Shown one piece after another: positions 16,560-24,609 of a stretch of 64,000 nucleotides of DNA; position 1 is the first letter of the stretch; each line of letters begins with the position of its first letter. The stretch spans positions 124,001-188,000 of the forward strand of contig NZ_RDTE01000003.1 of NCBI RefSeq assembly GCF_004125265.1, given 5' to 3'. The stretch comes from Streptomyces lydicus. GTDB taxonomy: Bacteria; Actinomycetota; Actinomycetes; Streptomycetales; Streptomycetaceae. The notes beneath the pieces are model-generated. The model searched no databases, was not told the DNA's origin, and saw nothing but the letters and a program-made list of their open reading frames with translations. Made by a program: the position numbers and the translations under genes.

Positions 16560-17668
16560 TGCTCGGCCGCTCCGACCTTCATGCCCTCGGCCAGTCCGGC
16601 GCCGCTGACCTCGATGCGGCCGTCCGCCGTCAGACCGGTCTCGACCCGCACCAGGTGCGTCCCCGTCCCCCGGATCACCTCCAGCCCGTAGCCGCCCTCG
16701 CGCAGCGCGACGACCGCTTCGACCGGCACCGTCAGCACGTCCTTACGGCTCTCGCTGACGAACTTCACGCTCAGCGTGCCCTGTTGGTCCTTCGGCGTGA
16801 GCTGGGTGCCGCCGTCGAGTGTGATCTCGACCTCGACGCCACCATTGGGGGACACGTCACGGGAGCCGGTGGCGGCCCCGCTTTCCGCGGACCCGGAGTC
16901 CTCGGGGGTGACCGTCCCGCTGACCTTGCCGCGTGCGGTGCCCTTGCCGGGCAGCGCGACCTCCACCTTGGTGCCCAAGGTGGCCAGCGCCCGGTCGGCC
17001 TGGTCGAGGGAGGCCCGTACGACCGGCTTGGTGGAGGCGACCGTCAGCACCGGCTTCTCCGGGCCGATCGCATCGGCCAGGGCGGCGTCGGCGGCCACCA
17101 CGCGCACGGGACCGCGCTGGAAGACGACATCGCCCTTGCCGATCTGACCGTTGGCGTCGTCCATCCCGAGGGACTTCTGCCACTCCTTGACGGCGGCCTC
17201 GGTCGCCTCGTCAAAGCGGACATCCACATACAGCCGGGAGCCGAAGCCCAGGTCACGGAGGTTGCGCTCCAACTGGAGAACGTCCGGGCCGCGGTCGCCG
17301 ACCTTCATCGCGCGGAACATCGGTGTCGGACCGTAGAGAAGGACCACCGGCCGGGCGTCGCACTCGTAGAGGCGCTGCCCGAGCGAGACGGTCCGCCCCG
17401 GCTCTGCGGCCTTGGTGACCGTGCCCTCCACAGCGGACTTCACCACCCGGCGCTGTGCGTAGTCCAGGCGTCCGTCCACGGTCTTGCTCTGGACGAGGTC
17501 GGTCCGGGTGATCTCGGTGGTCGAGGGCGGCGGCTTCTGGCGCCGGCCGTCGGCCGAGCTGCCCTTGCCGGTCTCGGTGAGGAGCATGACACCGGCCGTC
17601 GCGGCGGTCGCGGTGACCGCCGCAGCCAGTGCGACGAGCGGCCGACGGCGCCTTGCTGTGGCGCTCAC
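16556..17668 (-). CDS. Membrane-fusion-like adaptor with peptidoglycan-binding domain
   Basis: A 370-residue protein with one N-terminal membrane anchor (PLVALAAAVTATAATAGVMLL), then a MacA/HlyD-type scaffold. A lipoyl-like half (VVKSAVEGTVTKAAEPGRTV) is followed by an inserted peptidoglycan-binding repeat (DRGPDVLQLERNLRDLGF, about residues 145-200), a barrel (PVVRASLDQADRALATLGTKVEVALPG) and a C-terminal domain (GYGLEVIRGTGTHLVRVETGL). Such adaptors link an ABC motor to the cell wall. The GTG at 17668 overlaps the upstream stop as GTGA, which fixes the start; the longer frame is the lipoprotein gene read out of frame. Confidence 0.85.
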   Translation of the reverse strand: MSATARRRRPLVALAAAVTATAATAGVMLLTETGKGSSADGRRQKPPPSTTEITRTDLVQSKTVDGRLDYAQRRVVKSAVEGTVTKAAEPGRTVSLGQRLYECDARPVVLLYGPTPMFRAMKVGDRGPDVLQLERNLRDLGFGSRLYVDVRFDEATEAAVKEWQKSLGMDDANGQIGKGDVVFQRGPVRVVAADAALADAIGPEKPVLTVASTKPVVRASLDQADRALATLGTKVEVALPGKGTARGKVSGTVTPEDSGSAESGAATGSRDVSPNGGVEVEITLDGGTQLTPKDQQGTLSVKFVSESRKDVLTVPVEAVVALREGGYGLEVIRGTGTHLVRVETGLTADGRIEVSGAGLAEGMKVGAAEQ

Positions 17669-18294
17669 TGCATGCCGTCCAGACCGTCGAGCAGCTTGCC
17701 CTTGCACGCCTGGCGGGCCTGCTTGTACGTGGGAGAGTCCTGGGACACCCCGGGCGAGCTGGGGTGGGAGTCCCCGCCGGGGATGACATTGCCGTCCTGC
17801 AGCTGCGGGTTGGTGAACTTCGATACGCCGTGAGAGCGCATGCACTTGGCGTGCGCGAGCATCGACTCGTATTCCTTCTGGGTGTCACGGCGCGGCTCCA
17901 GCTTCGAGGCGTCGAGCATGTCCTTGGTGCACACGCCGCCCTTGCCGCCCTTGCTGATCTCCTCGTTCCCCGGCTTCTGCTGGAGCTGGTCGATCTTCGA
18001 CCAGTCGAGGTAGCCGCTCAGCTTGGGGGCGGGGAAGTCCTTGTCGACGTTCTTGCGCATGCACTGGACGTACTTCATCTGTGCGTCGTAGAAAGCGCTC
18101 TTGCCCTGGGCCGCACCGCCCGCGGCATCGGATCCGTCCTTCGGCTTTCCGGCGGAGGGCGCGTCGACGACCGAGGCCACACCGTCGTCCGACGACTCGG
18201 CGCCACCGCAGGCGGAGGTCAGGAAAAGGGCGGGCACGGCGATCATCAGCGCGAGGCGCGCTGCCCGGGAGCGGGAGGAAGTCTGCTGGGTCAT
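17665..18294 (-). CDS. Lipoprotein, first gene of the MacB-type operon
   Basis: A 209-residue lipoprotein. After MTQQTSSRSRAAR comes a hydrophobic core ending in the lipobox LTSAC. The mature part has two similar segments, each with a Cys-containing KYVQCMRKN / AKCMRSHGV motif, a pattern common in Streptomyces lipoproteins encoded with MacA-like adaptors. The ATG at 18294 is chosen because it places the signal peptide at the start; the open frame continues another 119 codons without a signal. The last codons overlap the adaptor start. It is divergent from the response regulator gene across 132 bp. Confidence 0.8.
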   Translation of the reverse strand: MTQQTSSRSRAARLALMIAVPALFLTSACGGAESSDDGVASVVDAPSAGKPKDGSDAAGGAAQGKSAFYDAQMKYVQCMRKNVDKDFPAPKLSGYLDWSKIDQLQQKPGNEEISKGGKGGVCTKDMLDASKLEPRRDTQKEYESMLAHAKCMRSHGVSKFTNPQLQDGNVIPGGDSHPSSPGVSQDSPTYKQARQACKGKLLDGLDGMQ

Positions 18295-18426
18295 GCGGCC
18301 AATTTCCGCGTCGTAGTTGGTGGCCGCTCCATGGCCGCATGATGAGAACGTAACAATGCCGCCGGATTGCTCTTCGCCCTGTGGATAAGTCCTGAGCTGC
18401 ACAAACTCTCGCCCATAATCGGCGGC
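18295..18426. promoter_or_regulatory. Divergent promoter region
   Basis: This 132-bp spacer separates the leftward lipoprotein operon from the rightward regulator operon and must carry both promoters. It is locally less GC-rich (around 18340-18420). I see no strong palindrome or phased repeat that would name the operator. Confidence 0.5.
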
Positions 18427-19113
18427 ATGCCGCATGTGTTGCTGATCGAGGACGACATGTCCGTACGGGACGGAATGGAACTGGTGCTGCGCCGGCACGG
18501 CCATGAGGTCGATGCCGTCGCCACCGGTGAGGCCGGCCTGCGGGTGCTGTCCCGGCCCCGCGGCGGCGGCATCGAGATCGCGGTGGTCGACCTGATGCTG
18601 CCCGGCATCGACGGCTTCGAGGTCTGCCGCCGCATCCGCGGTCGCGGCCAACTGCCGATCATCATGCTCACCTCACGCGGCGACGACCTGGACGTGGTCA
18701 GCGGCCTGGAGGCCGGCGCCGACGACTACGTGGTCAAGCCGATCACCGGCCGGGTGCTGGAGGCCCGGATCCGGGCCGCCCTGCGCCGGGCCGGCCCGCT
18801 CACGCGGATGGAGTGCGACGACTTCGCCGGGCTCGTCATCGACCGGGCCGGCCTGACCGTCACCAAACACGGCACCCCCATCCCCCTCCCGCCCACCGAA
18901 CTGCGACTGCTGCTGCAGCTGTCCGCCTCACCGGGCCGGGTCTTCAGCCGCGAACAGCTCCTCGATCTCGTATGGGAACACGACTTCCTGGGGGACTCGC
19001 GGCTGGTGGACGCGGCCGTCGGGCGGCTGCGCGCCAAGCTGGAGGACGTCCCCGCCAAGCCTCGCTACATCCAGACGGTGCGCGGCTTCGGCTATCGCTT
19101 CGGGCCGCTGTGA
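18427..19113 (+). CDS. OmpR-family response regulator
   Basis: A 228-residue regulator beginning MPHVLLIEDD, with phospho-acceptor Asp55 in VVDLMLPGIDG, the switch region IIMLTSRGDD, the conserved Lys in DDYVVKPITG, and a winged-helix domain ending TVRGFGYRF. The ATG at 18427 fits the start of the receiver fold; the extra upstream frame is not receiver-like. Its last codon overlaps the kinase start (GTGA). Together with the divergent lipoprotein/ABC operon it forms a sensor-regulated envelope module; the control is inferred from layout. Confidence 0.92.
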   Translation: MPHVLLIEDDMSVRDGMELVLRRHGHEVDAVATGEAGLRVLSRPRGGGIEIAVVDLMLPGIDGFEVCRRIRGRGQLPIIMLTSRGDDLDVVSGLEAGADDYVVKPITGRVLEARIRAALRRAGPLTRMECDDFAGLVIDRAGLTVTKHGTPIPLPPTELRLLLQLSASPGRVFSREQLLDLVWEHDFLGDSRLVDAAVGRLRAKLEDVPAKPRYIQTVRGFGYRFGPL

Positions 19114-20651
19114 GGGCCGCGAAGAAGCCGGCCGAAAGGACCGCCCCGGGAAGGGGCGCGCGGTCCGTACCGACGGCGGAAGGGGACGGCGGACGGGCCC
19201 GACGCCGGCTGCCGCGCGTGGACGGGCTGCGCGGGCGTCTCCTGATCACCGTCGTCGTGGTCGCCTTGATCAGCGCGGTCACCGCCACGGCACTGGCGTA
19301 CCGGGAATCGCGCGAGGCGGTCCTCAAGCGGGCCCAGAACGCCGCCGTGGACGACTTCCGCAGCCGGGTCGAGCAGCTGGTGCCGGAGATCGACGTCCCC
19401 ACCGACCCCCGGTCCATGGCCCGCTTCGCGAGCAAGGTCTCGTCCGGCATGCGCGGCTCGCTCGTCGTCGTGCAGTACCGCGACTTCACCGTCGGCTCCG
19501 ACCGGTCCGCCGACCGGACCCGGATCACTCCCGAACTCCGTGTGGCCGTGCGCGCCCACCCCCGGGTCTCCCTGCAGCGGGTGCAGTACGCCGGGAAGCC
19601 CTGGCTGGTCCTGGGCGCCCCGGTCGGCCTCGGCTCACCGTCAGGTCCGGGCGCCGCCGCGCAGCCGTCCGGTGTCGAGATATTCGCGGTCGTCTCCCTG
19701 GCGGAAGAGGAACGCGACACGGCCGAGCTGGTGCGCAGCGTCCAGGGCGGCCTGGTGCCGGTGGTGCTGCTGGCCGTTCTCCTGGCGCTGCTCGCGGCCC
19801 GTACGGTGCTGCGACCGGTCCACCGTCTGGCGCGGGCCACGCGCCGGCTGGCCACCGGCGAGCTGAGCATCCGGGTCGAGGAGAAGGGACGGGACGAACT
19901 GGCCGAGCTGGCCCACACCTTCAACGAGACGGCCGGCACCCTGGAGCACACCGTCGGCGAGCTGCGCGAACAGGAGGCCCTGGCCCGCCGCTTCGTCGCC
20001 GACGTCTCCCACGAGCTGCGCACCCCGCTCGCCGCGATGACCATGGTCTGCAGCGTGCTGGACGAGGACGCCGGCCAACTCACCCCGGACACCGCGCACG
20101 CGGCCCGTACGGTCAGTGCCGAGACCGCCAAGCTGGCCCGGCTCGTCGACGACCTCATCGAGATATCCCGCTTCGACGCCCGGGCCGTGGCACTCACCGT
20201 GCACGAACTGGACCTGGCCGAGGCGGTACGCGCCACGCTCGCCGCCCGCTGCTGGACCCACCGGGTCGAGACCGATCTGCCCCCGGGCATACGGGCCCGG
20301 CTCGACCGCCGCCGCCTGGACGTCATCGTCGCCAACCTCGTCGCCAACGCCCTGCGGCACGGTGCACCGCCGGTGACCGTCACCGTGCGGACCGTGGTCG
20401 GCGACCGGCTGACCGTCTCGGTCGCCGACCACGGCCCCGGCCTGTCCCCCGAGGCCGCCCGCCATGTGTTCGACCGCTTCTACAAGGCCGACAGCGCCCG
20501 CGCCCGCTCCGAGGGGAGCGGCCTGGGGATGGCCATCGCCCTGGAGAACGCGCGCCTGCACGGCGGCACCATAGAGATCGCGCCCCAGACGCCCGGCACC
20601 GGCGCGGTCTTCACTCTCCGCCTCCCCCTCCGTACGGACTCCGCCTCATGA
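19110..20651 (+). CDS. Two-component sensor histidine kinase
   Basis: A 513-residue membrane kinase. A basic N-terminus of about 40 residues precedes a first helix (about 43-64), an extracytoplasmic sensor (about 65-210), a second helix (LVPVVLLAVLLALLAA), HAMP, the HisKA box VADVSHELRTPLAAM with His301, and an ATPase domain with VADHGPGLSPE and GSGLGMAIALENA. The start is the GTG overlapping the regulator's stop. The following lipoprotein start overlaps this stop by ATGA, so three genes are coupled: a regulator-kinase-lipoprotein operon. Confidence 0.92.
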   Translation: MRAAKKPAERTAPGRGARSVPTAEGDGGRARRRLPRVDGLRGRLLITVVVVALISAVTATALAYRESREAVLKRAQNAAVDDFRSRVEQLVPEIDVPTDPRSMARFASKVSSGMRGSLVVVQYRDFTVGSDRSADRTRITPELRVAVRAHPRVSLQRVQYAGKPWLVLGAPVGLGSPSGPGAAAQPSGVEIFAVVSLAEEERDTAELVRSVQGGLVPVVLLAVLLALLAARTVLRPVHRLARATRRLATGELSIRVEEKGRDELAELAHTFNETAGTLEHTVGELREQEALARRFVADVSHELRTPLAAMTMVCSVLDEDAGQLTPDTAHAARTVSAETAKLARLVDDLIEISRFDARAVALTVHELDLAEAVRATLAARCWTHRVETDLPPGIRARLDRRRLDVIVANLVANALRHGAPPVTVTVRTVVGDRLTVSVADHGPGLSPEAARHVFDRFYKADSARARSEGSGLGMAIALENARLHGGTIEIAPQTPGTGAVFTLRLPLRTDSAS

Positions 20652-21142
20652 CGCGCCCCCGCACCGCTTTCCTCTGCGCTCTGCTCGCCCTGGCCGGCAC
20701 GGGCTGCGGCATCCGCCCCACCGGCGTCACCGACGGCGGCACGGCTCCCTCCGGGATCTCGAACGGCATGCGGGTCTACTTCGCCTCCGACAACGGCCCG
20801 CGCGGAGTGTCCCGGCCCGGTGTCACCGTGGATCAACTCGACGACGTCTTCAAACTGTTGGCCGACGGCCCCACTGCCGGGGAGCGGGCGAACGGGCTGG
20901 CCAATCTGGTCCCCGAGAACGCGGGGTTCCACGCCACCAGCACTCGCGGCCACGTCACTCTCCGTGCCACAGGTTCCTTCGTCGCGTCGCCCCAGGACCA
21001 GAGAACCGGCCAATTGGTCTGCACCCTCGCCCGAGCCGAGGTCCTGATCCACGGCACCCGCCCGGACAAAGTCCAGGTGACCCTCGTCGGCGACGAAGGG
21101 CGCGCCGGTCCGTATCAGTGCCAGCAGTTCCTGCAGCGCTGA
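20648..21142 (+). CDS. Lipoprotein of the two-component operon
   Basis: A 164-residue lipoprotein with signal TAFLCALLALAGTGC (lipobox AGTGC). The mature part resembles a GerMN-like fold: RVYFASDNG, then a loop with VDQLDDVFKLLADGPTAGE, and LVPENAG as in actinobacterial lipoproteins partnered with sensor kinases (compare LpqB next to MtrB). By analogy it may tune the kinase from outside the membrane. The start overlaps the kinase stop (ATGA). Confidence 0.78.
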   Translation: MTRPRTAFLCALLALAGTGCGIRPTGVTDGGTAPSGISNGMRVYFASDNGPRGVSRPGVTVDQLDDVFKLLADGPTAGERANGLANLVPENAGFHATSTRGHVTLRATGSFVASPQDQRTGQLVCTLARAEVLIHGTRPDKVQVTLVGDEGRAGPYQCQQFLQR

Positions 21143-21323
21143 GCCGTCGAGGACGAGAACTTCCCGGCGCACCGGGGGAGCCGGAAGCGACCTGGACCGG
21201 GCCGTCACGGTGGAGGGTGTTGATGGTTGCGCGCCCGTCGCAGCTCGGTGAGCCGCTGGACGACAAAAGGCAAAGGCAAGGAGGGTACCCACTCCTCGCC
21301 ACTCTCAACTTATAGCGCACCAG

Positions 21324-21342
21324 GGGGCTTGCGGCAAGACCC
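21324..21342. promoter_or_regulatory. Rifamycin-associated element (RAE)
   Basis: The 19 bases GGGGCTTGCGGCAAGACCC match the RAE as I remember it (GGGGCTTGCGGCAAGGCCC) at 18 of 19 positions; the inverted core CTTGC/GCAAG is intact. In actinomycetes the RAE lies upstream of rifamycin-inactivation genes (glycosyl-, phospho- or ADP-ribosyltransferase, monooxygenase) and helR, and is needed for induction by rifamycins. Here it lies 59 bp upstream of a rifamycin-glycosyltransferase remnant and its helR neighbour. A TATAGC just upstream (about 21311) could be part of the promoter. Confidence 0.82.
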
Positions 21343-21400
21343 AGGTCGTGCCGCAGAATCGCCCGCCGAGGCCAGAAGTTGAGGAAATGAGAGTCGCGGA

Positions 21401-22021
21401 ATGCGTGTGCTGTTGTCGACGTACGGGTCACGCGGGGACATCGAGCCGATGGTGGGGCTCGCGGTGCGGTTGCGGGCACTCGGCGCGGAGGTGCGGAGGT
21501 GCGCACCGCCGGTCTACGTGGGGTTCGGCAGCATGCCCATGCGCGCCTCGAAGGACGCCGCGGGGGTGGCCATCGAGGCGATCCGCACGCAGGGCCGCCG
21601 CGCACTCGTCGGGCGCGGCTGGGCCGGCCTTGCCCTGGTCGACGACCTGGACGACTGCTTCGTCGTCGGCGAGGTCAACCTTCAGGCGCTGTTCCGCCGG
21701 GCGGCCGCCGTCGTGCACCACGGCGGCGCGGGCACCACGACGACGGCCGCACGAGCCGGTGCGCCCCAGGTGGTGGTACCCCAGGCGGTCGACCAGCCGT
21801 ACTGGGCCGGCCGGGTGGCCGACCTGGGCATCGGCACGGCCCTTGACGGCCCGACTCCGACCACCGGGGCGCTGTCCGCCGCGCTTGAGACGGCCCTGAC
21901 CCCCGAGACCCGCTCACGAGCGACCGCCGTGGCCGCCACGATCCGCACCGACGGGGCAACGGTGGCTGCGAAGCTGCTGCTCGACGCGATCAGCCGAGGA
22001 AGGCCGTCCATGTCCGCGTGA
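21401..22021 (+). pseudogene. Rifamycin glycosyltransferase (rgt-like), internally deleted
   Basis: The first 36 residues ([19 protein letters not shown]...) are the N-terminal strand and helix of a GT-B glycosyltransferase acting on antibiotics. They jump straight into [13 protein letters not shown], which in this family begins the C-terminal sugar-nucleotide domain about 200 residues later. The C-terminal domain is otherwise complete, including [14 protein letters not shown] and [14 protein letters not shown]. At 206 residues against a usual 400 or so, it lacks most of the acceptor-binding domain and cannot be a normal enzyme. The frame is kept through the join. Codon use is normal, so the loss is probably recent. 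It sits between the RAE and helR. Confidence 0.82.
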
Positions 22022-22209
22022 ACCACGGGGTCGTCGAGCCAGGACCCGGAACACGAGAACCTGCAATCCCTGGCGGACCGAACCGACAACGGCCACGGTG
22101 TCCACATCAGGCGAGCGTTGCTCGTCGTGGCCACCAGGTTCGTCACGCCGGCCGGGACGCCTTGCCGCGCGCATGTGGCCGCGAGCGACCTGAGATCGGA
22201 GCCGATACC
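22022..22209. other. Spacer between rgt remnant and helR
   Basis: No gene is supported in these 188 bp. The open frame of helR extends leftward through it, but with codon use unlike the gene. I see no second RAE, so helR probably depends on the RAE upstream of the glycosyltransferase remnant, or on a weak promoter here. Confidence 0.4.
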
Positions 22210-24429
22210 GTGCACCCGCTGACATCCAGCGTGTTCGACCTTCCCGACCGCCATTCCCCCAAGGCCGACCCGGCGCTGATCGCCGGCGACGAGCGGCACT
22301 TCGCGGCCATCGCGGAGAGCCATGAGCAGATGATCGCCGAACTGTCCGACCGCCTCGATGCCGAGCGCAGGGCGCCCGGCGGCGTGGGCCGGCAGGCGAT
22401 GGACCGGGACGCGGAGATCCACCGGCTGACCGCTCGCCTGCGCGCACTGCGCCGCTTCGGCTTGGACCTGTGCCTCGGACACATGGTCAGCGCGGACAAC
22501 CCCGACCCGGTGTACGTCGGACGACTTGGCCTTACGGACAGCACGGGTCGTCGGCTGCTGCTCGACTGGCGCTCCCCCGCGGCCGAGCCGTTCTTCGGCG
22601 CCACCCACGCCCACCCGATGGGTCTGGTAAGCCGTCGCAGGTATCGCTGGACCCGCGGCCGGATCAGCGACTACTGGGACGAGGTGTTCGCCTCGGACGG
22701 GTTTGCCGGGCACGCCGCGCTCGACGACCAGTCCGCCTTCATAGCGAGCCTGGGCTGCAACAGGTCGGCACGGATGCGAGACGTGCTCGGCACCATCCAG
22801 GCCGACCAGGACGCCATCATCCGCGCGGGATCCCGCGGCGCTCTCGTCGTCGATGGCGGTCCGGGTACAGGGAAGACCGTCGTCGCTCTGCACCGTTCCG
22901 CCTACCTTCTCTACTCCGACCCTCGCCTCGGGCACCGTCGGGGCGGAGTGCTGTTCGTCGGTCCGCACCGGCCCTACCTGGCCTACGTCGCCGATGTCCT
23001 GCCGAGTCTCGGAGAGGAGGGCGTGCAGACCTGCACTGTGCGAGACCTCGTCGCCGAGGGGGCCGCAGCAGCGGTCGAGACCGACCCGGACGTGGCCCGC
23101 CTGAAGTCGTCCGCGGACATGGTGAAGGCGATCGAAAAGGCCGTCAGGTTCTACGAGGAGCCGCCCGCCGAGGGAATGACGGTCACGACCGACTGGTCCG
23201 ACATCTGGCTGAGCGCCGACGACTGGGCCGAGGCATTCGAGGCACCGGAGCCAGGTACTCCGCACAACGAGGCGCGTGAGCAGATCTGGGAGGAGCTGCT
23301 CACGATCCTGGTGGACAAGCACGACGGTGGTGTCTCGCCCGACCTCTTCCGGAGGTCACTGCTGCACGACGAAGAGCTGGTCACCACCCTCAACCGCGCC
23401 TGGCCACTGCTCGAAGCGGCCGACCTCGTCGGAGACCTGTGGTCGGTACCGGCCTACCTGCGGATGTGCGCTCCCTGGCTCAGCCGCGACGAGGTGCGCA
23501 AGCTTCAGCGCAAGGAAGCCCCCCAGGCCTGGACGGTGTCCGACCTGCCGCTCCTGGACGCGGCGCGGCAGCGGCTCGGCGACCCGGAGGCGGCACGACG
23601 ACAACGTCGGCACAAGGCCGCTGTCGCTGCCGAACGCGCGCGCATGGCCGACGTCATCGACAACGTGCTCGCGGCCGATGACGACGGTGAAGGGGCGGTG
23701 ACGATGCTGCGCGGACAGGACCTGCGGGACAGTCTGGTCGACGAGACCTCCCTCCCGTCTCCCGACCACCGCCCGTCGACGAGCCGCCCCTCGACGAGCC
23801 GCTCCGCGGCGGCACACCTGTCGGACGGCGTCGAACCGGACCTGCTCGCCGGCCCGTTCGCGCATATCGTCGTGGACGAGGCTCAGGAGCTGACCGACGC
23901 GGAGTGGCAGATGCTGCTGCTCCGGTGCCCGTCCCGGAGCTTCACCATCGTCGGGGACCGCGCCCAGGCCCGGCACGGGTTCACCGAGTCATGGCGGGAA
24001 CGGCTGGAGCGAATCGGGCTCGACCGGATCAACCTGGCCTCCCTGAGCATCAACTACCGGACACCGGAAGAAGTCATGGCGGAGGCCGAGCCGGTCATCC
24101 GGGCCGTGCTCCCGGACGCCAACGTGCCGACCTCCATCCGCAGCAGCGACGTCCCCGTCATACACGGATCTGCTGCGGATCTGAGCGCGATCCTCGACAC
24201 CTGGCTCACCGCACATGCCGACGGGATCGCCTGCGTCATCGGCGATCCCACGTTCCAGCCGATGTCCCGCGTTCGGTCGCTGACCCCGGAGCTGTCGAAG
24301 GGGCTCGAATTCGACCTGGTCGTCGTTATCGACCCGGATGAGTTCGGCAAGGGCATCGAAGGAGCGGTCAACCGCTATGTCGCCATGACCCGGGCGACCC
24401 AGCAACTTGTCATCCTCACGAACTCCTGA
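22210..24429 (+). CDS. helR: RNA polymerase recycling motor ATPase HelR
   Basis: A 739-residue superfamily-1 helicase-like ATPase of the HelD/HelR type. HelR binds RNA polymerase and displaces bound rifamycin, giving tolerance in Streptomyces. Visible parts: an N-terminal coiled coil (HFAAIAESHEQMIAEL) that probes the polymerase secondary channel, LLLDWRSPAAEPFFGAT, Walker A (DGGPGTGKTVVAL, about residue 215), Walker B (IVVDEAQELTD, about 555), SINYRTPEEVM and VNRYVAMTRATQQLVIL near the end. The start is the GTG at 22210 (VHPLTSSVFDLPD), the usual HelR beginning. A low-complexity Ser/Thr/Arg patch near residue 520 (PSTSRPSTSRS) looks like a local insertion. The RAE upstream of the neighbouring remnant supports the role. 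Confidence 0.88.
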   Translation: MHPLTSSVFDLPDRHSPKADPALIAGDERHFAAIAESHEQMIAELSDRLDAERRAPGGVGRQAMDRDAEIHRLTARLRALRRFGLDLCLGHMVSADNPDPVYVGRLGLTDSTGRRLLLDWRSPAAEPFFGATHAHPMGLVSRRRYRWTRGRISDYWDEVFASDGFAGHAALDDQSAFIASLGCNRSARMRDVLGTIQADQDAIIRAGSRGALVVDGGPGTGKTVVALHRSAYLLYSDPRLGHRRGGVLFVGPHRPYLAYVADVLPSLGEEGVQTCTVRDLVAEGAAAAVETDPDVARLKSSADMVKAIEKAVRFYEEPPAEGMTVTTDWSDIWLSADDWAEAFEAPEPGTPHNEAREQIWEELLTILVDKHDGGVSPDLFRRSLLHDEELVTTLNRAWPLLEAADLVGDLWSVPAYLRMCAPWLSRDEVRKLQRKEAPQAWTVSDLPLLDAARQRLGDPEAARRQRRHKAAVAAERARMADVIDNVLAADDDGEGAVTMLRGQDLRDSLVDETSLPSPDHRPSTSRPSTSRSAAAHLSDGVEPDLLAGPFAHIVVDEAQELTDAEWQMLLLRCPSRSFTIVGDRAQARHGFTESWRERLERIGLDRINLASLSINYRTPEEVMAEAEPVIRAVLPDANVPTSIRSSDVPVIHGSAADLSAILDTWLTAHADGIACVIGDPTFQPMSRVRSLTPELSKGLEFDLVVVIDPDEFGKGIEGAVNRYVAMTRATQQLVILTNS

Positions 24430-24609
24430 TGCCGGCCGGACACATGCCGCTCCGGGCCCGCTCCGGGCCCGCCATCGCGGCCTGCCATCAAGGCCCTGGC
24501 CGCCTCCGCGGTCAGTGTCACCTCGGGAGGGTATGCGGGCGATGGCCGCGCGACGGCACGGAGCCAGTCGACCGCCTCGACCACGCACGGCCCTTACGTA
24601 GGACACGGT

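Noticed and set aside
21682..23322. A 546-codon minus-strand frame across the rgt remnant and helR
   Set aside because: Overlaps HelR, whose ATPase motifs are intact; the minus-strand translation has no fold and no ribosome site.
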